From contig NZ_QNVT01000001.1 of NCBI RefSeq assembly GCF_003385515.1, positions 1 to 64,000 of the forward strand: a stretch of DNA of 64,000 nucleotides, written 5' to 3'. Within the stretch, counting starts at the first letter, position 1, and every line of letters starts with the position of its first letter. The DNA is from Chryseobacterium pennae. GTDB taxonomy: Bacteria; Bacteroidota; Bacteroidia; Flavobacteriales; Weeksellaceae. Shown one piece after another: positions 62,329 to 64,000 of this stretch. The notes under the pieces are model-generated. The model saw nothing but the letters and a program-made list of their open reading frames with translations. It did no database searches and was not told the DNA's origin. Made by a program: the position numbers and the translations under genes.

Positions 62329-63546
62329 TTATTTTTTTAAATGCAAATCGTAGGCTCCTGCCACTTCTGTAGAAACTTCTCCCAGCCAACCAGCTTCCTG
62401 GTTTATTCCTGTATATACTTTTACGAAATCAATTCCCGGCAGTTTTACGTATTTTCCGTTTCTGTCAACGGCCCATGAAATATCAATATTGGAAGCCTCA
62501 TCATTATTGGGGGCATTATCTGCATATCCGAATTCGTAGGATTTTCCTACCCAATAGTTCCCGGCTCCGCTTTGGTCGTAAAAATTATCTTTAAGTCTTG
62601 TTCCTGTAAACCCGTAAGAGGCATCTGAAAACCATAAAGGATAATAACTTTGTGAGTGGAAAGTATTTCTTGTTTTAAATCCCGTGTTCCCCTGGTTATC
62701 CTGCCATTTAATATATTCTATATCGGTTTGCCAAGGATCATTTCCAGGAACAGGTGTCTTATTTTCATTGGGTTTGAAATAGGTAATGCTGTAATTTTTG
62801 GTGGTTGTATTTTTAAAATATTCACTTCCGGCAATTTCATACCATTCATCATCATCAGGCTTTCCGTTTTTATTTTTATCATAAGCTACCATAATAATTC
62901 CCGGCTCACAGCTTCCTGAGCGGGGATCATTGGCAGAGTTTCCGAAAAATGCATTTCCTAAGACCTTAAAATCTCTTCCTTCCATATTGGGAATGGTATG
63001 GTCAAAACCAAATACGACATATCCTCCAAAACCTCCAAGACTTACCATAGAGGAATTAGATCCTACCAGATAGTTATTGGCTTTTTTGATCATATCTGCG
63101 GTTGTATTTCCCTGATCGAATTCAGGAATTTCATTCATAAACTGTCCTACAGCCGGACGAAAGTCAAATACTTTAGAAATATATTTACTTAGTGTTCCTG
63201 CTTCCTTAGTCACTTTGATTTTAGAATGAAATACTTTATCAGTTCCTACTTTTAATGTTAAAGGGTAAATAGCGGTCTTGGTGCTGATAAATTCCAGTTC
63301 TGAATTCTGGGAAATGATGGAATCATTAATGCTCCAGGTGATGTTTCCGGAAATATTCGTAGGAATACTCAATACTCTGAAGCGTTCAATGGTATAAGCA
63401 GTATCTAATCCTTTAAACGTTGGAGGTATTACTTCCGGATCGATAGGTGCTGCAACCTCATCATCATGTTGACAAGAAGCAAGCATTCCTACAAACAGAA
63501 GGGATAAAAACCCGGCTGTTAAATAATTAATAGTTTTTTTATTCAT
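62329..63546 (-). CDS. PKD-like cell-surface lipoprotein
   Basis: The 405-residue lipoprotein has a signal ending FVGMLASC (Cys at about 25), which selects the ATG at 63546 over 63561. A PKD/Ig-like domain (about 45-115) is followed by a large domain with VSLGGFGGYVVFGFDHTIPN, DFKVLGNAFFGN, SGSCEPGIIMVAYDKN and a DVKVYT-like FVKVYTGINQ end. Proteins like this stand between a propeller gene and other genes in Bacteroidetes cobalamin and related uptake loci. It lies 30 bases upstream of the T9SS propeller gene. Confidence 0.8.
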   Translation of the reverse strand: MNKKTINYLTAGFLSLLFVGMLASCQHDDEVAAPIDPEVIPPTFKGLDTAYTIERFRVLSIPTNISGNITWSINDSIISQNSELEFISTKTAIYPLTLKVGTDKVFHSKIKVTKEAGTLSKYISKVFDFRPAVGQFMNEIPEFDQGNTTADMIKKANNYLVGSNSSMVSLGGFGGYVVFGFDHTIPNMEGRDFKVLGNAFFGNSANDPRSGSCEPGIIMVAYDKNKNGKPDDDEWYEIAGSEYFKNTTTKNYSITYFKPNENKTPVPGNDPWQTDIEYIKWQDNQGNTGFKTRNTFHSQSYYPLWFSDASYGFTGTRLKDNFYDQSGAGNYWVGKSYEFGYADNAPNNDEASNIDISWAVDRNGKYVKLPGIDFVKVYTGINQEAGWLGEVSTEVAGAYDLHLKK

Positions 63547-63561
63547 GTTGATCAGTTTCAT

Positions 63562-64000
63562 TTAATTATATAAAAAGGCAAAATGGGCAGGGATATTTCC
63601 GCCTTCAGTCTTCCATTTAAAATGTCCGTTTTTATCAAAACAGTATACAAATCCCATGGACACATAGTTTCTGGCATCTGTCATATAAATATCTTCGGTA
63701 ATTGGGTTTACTGCTATTCCGTAAGGCGTTTTAATGATTGTTTCATACTCCTTATCAATAATCCTGTTGGAAATAACCTGTTCGGTCTTTACATCTATGA
63801 TTCCAAATGTTTTTACATACGCGTGAGTATTGTAATTGAATTCATTTCCGTAATAATACAGTTTATCATTTACGATGGTCATTTCACTAACGGCAATATG
63901 AAAGTCTTTCTTGATCACTCCTGTTGCCGCATCTACCAGATATAAATTGGAAGGAACGTTGTAATAATCTCCTCTTGAACTTACATACAGATCTCCGTAA
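63562..64000 (-). CDS. YncE-like propeller protein (partial)
   Basis: The gene runs off the right edge, so only the last 145 or so residues are seen. They show propeller blades (YGDLYVSSRGDYY, then LYLVDAATG, MTIVNDKLYYYG, GIAVNPITEDIYMTDA) and end AFLYN. The pattern fits DUF5074/YncE propellers such as BtuG, the surface cobalamin-binding lipoprotein of Bacteroides. It is the first visible gene of the operon, next to the PKD-like lipoprotein. The signal sequence and upstream partner lie outside the window. Confidence 0.75.
   Translation of the reverse strand, partial: YGDLYVSSRGDYYNVPSNLYLVDAATGVIKKDFHIAVSEMTIVNDKLYYYGNEFNYNTHAYVKTFGIIDVKTEQVISNRIIDKEYETIIKTPYGIAVNPITEDIYMTDARNYVSMGFVYCFDKNGHFKWKTEGGNIPAHFAFLYN

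Overview
The window is AT-rich chromosomal DNA from a member of the Flavobacteriia, most likely Chryseobacterium or a close relative in the Weeksellaceae. Pointers to this are: type IX secretion (T9SS) C-terminal sorting domains on several secreted proteins, a GLPGLI-family protein, DUF5074 propellers next to a PKD-like surface protein, LptD beside an amidase, the order rpsL-rpsG-fusA-rpsJ, small peptides with a Chryseobacterium-type GG leader, and many promoters of the Bacteroidetes form TTG/TTTG-N17..20-TAnnTTTG. Genus is an inference; no rRNA gene is present.

Layout. 1-4.8 kb: the tail of an unknown gene, a small secreted protein, a lipoprotein and a large secreted repeat protein. 4.8-7.1 kb: a secreted reprolysin-like metalloprotease. 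7.2-13.1 kb: an iron-uptake group on the minus strand (TonB-dependent siderophore receptor, small lipoprotein, PepSY membrane protein, low-affinity iron permease-like protein) preceded by a GLPGLI protein. 13.2-16.6 kb: the str ribosomal operon. 16.7-21.3 kb: a phosphodiesterase-like lipoprotein and three tandem copies of a GT-C-like membrane glycosyltransferase, one reduced by internal deletion to its two ends. 21.4-27.2 kb: dps, pncB, a GEVED/T9SS protein, a YciI-like protein, two divergent GG-leader peptides and a DUF5995 protein. 27.2-35.3 kb: a heavy-metal efflux system (TolC-RND adaptor-RND pump) with its two-component regulators just upstream. 35.4-51.1 kb: housekeeping and envelope genes (rmuC, a LytTR regulator, a CPBP protease, an SpoU methyltransferase, 5-FTHF cyclo-ligase, trhO, degQ, ridA, lptD, an amidase). 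51.1-52.9 kb: four tRNA-Glu genes around a small unknown gene and rpsT. 52.9-60 kb: an accessory stretch with long non-coding gaps, paralogous secreted proteins in intact and broken forms, and a decayed IS5-type insertion sequence. 60-64 kb: three surface-protein genes whose make-up resembles Bacteroidetes cobalamin-uptake loci; the last runs off the window.

The most unusual features are families caught in the act of decay. A glycosyltransferase copy is collapsed to N- and C-termini. A T9SS protein has lost its sorting domain through a 13-bp deletion. A third copy of a surface-protein module survives only as a fragment. Other points of interest are the two GG-leader peptides without a visible transporter, a TrhO enzyme carrying a U32-peptidase-like C-terminal barrel, and a 34-bp tandem duplication that rewrites the end of a LytTR regulator. 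No clearly new multi-gene system such as a defence island or CRISPR array was seen.
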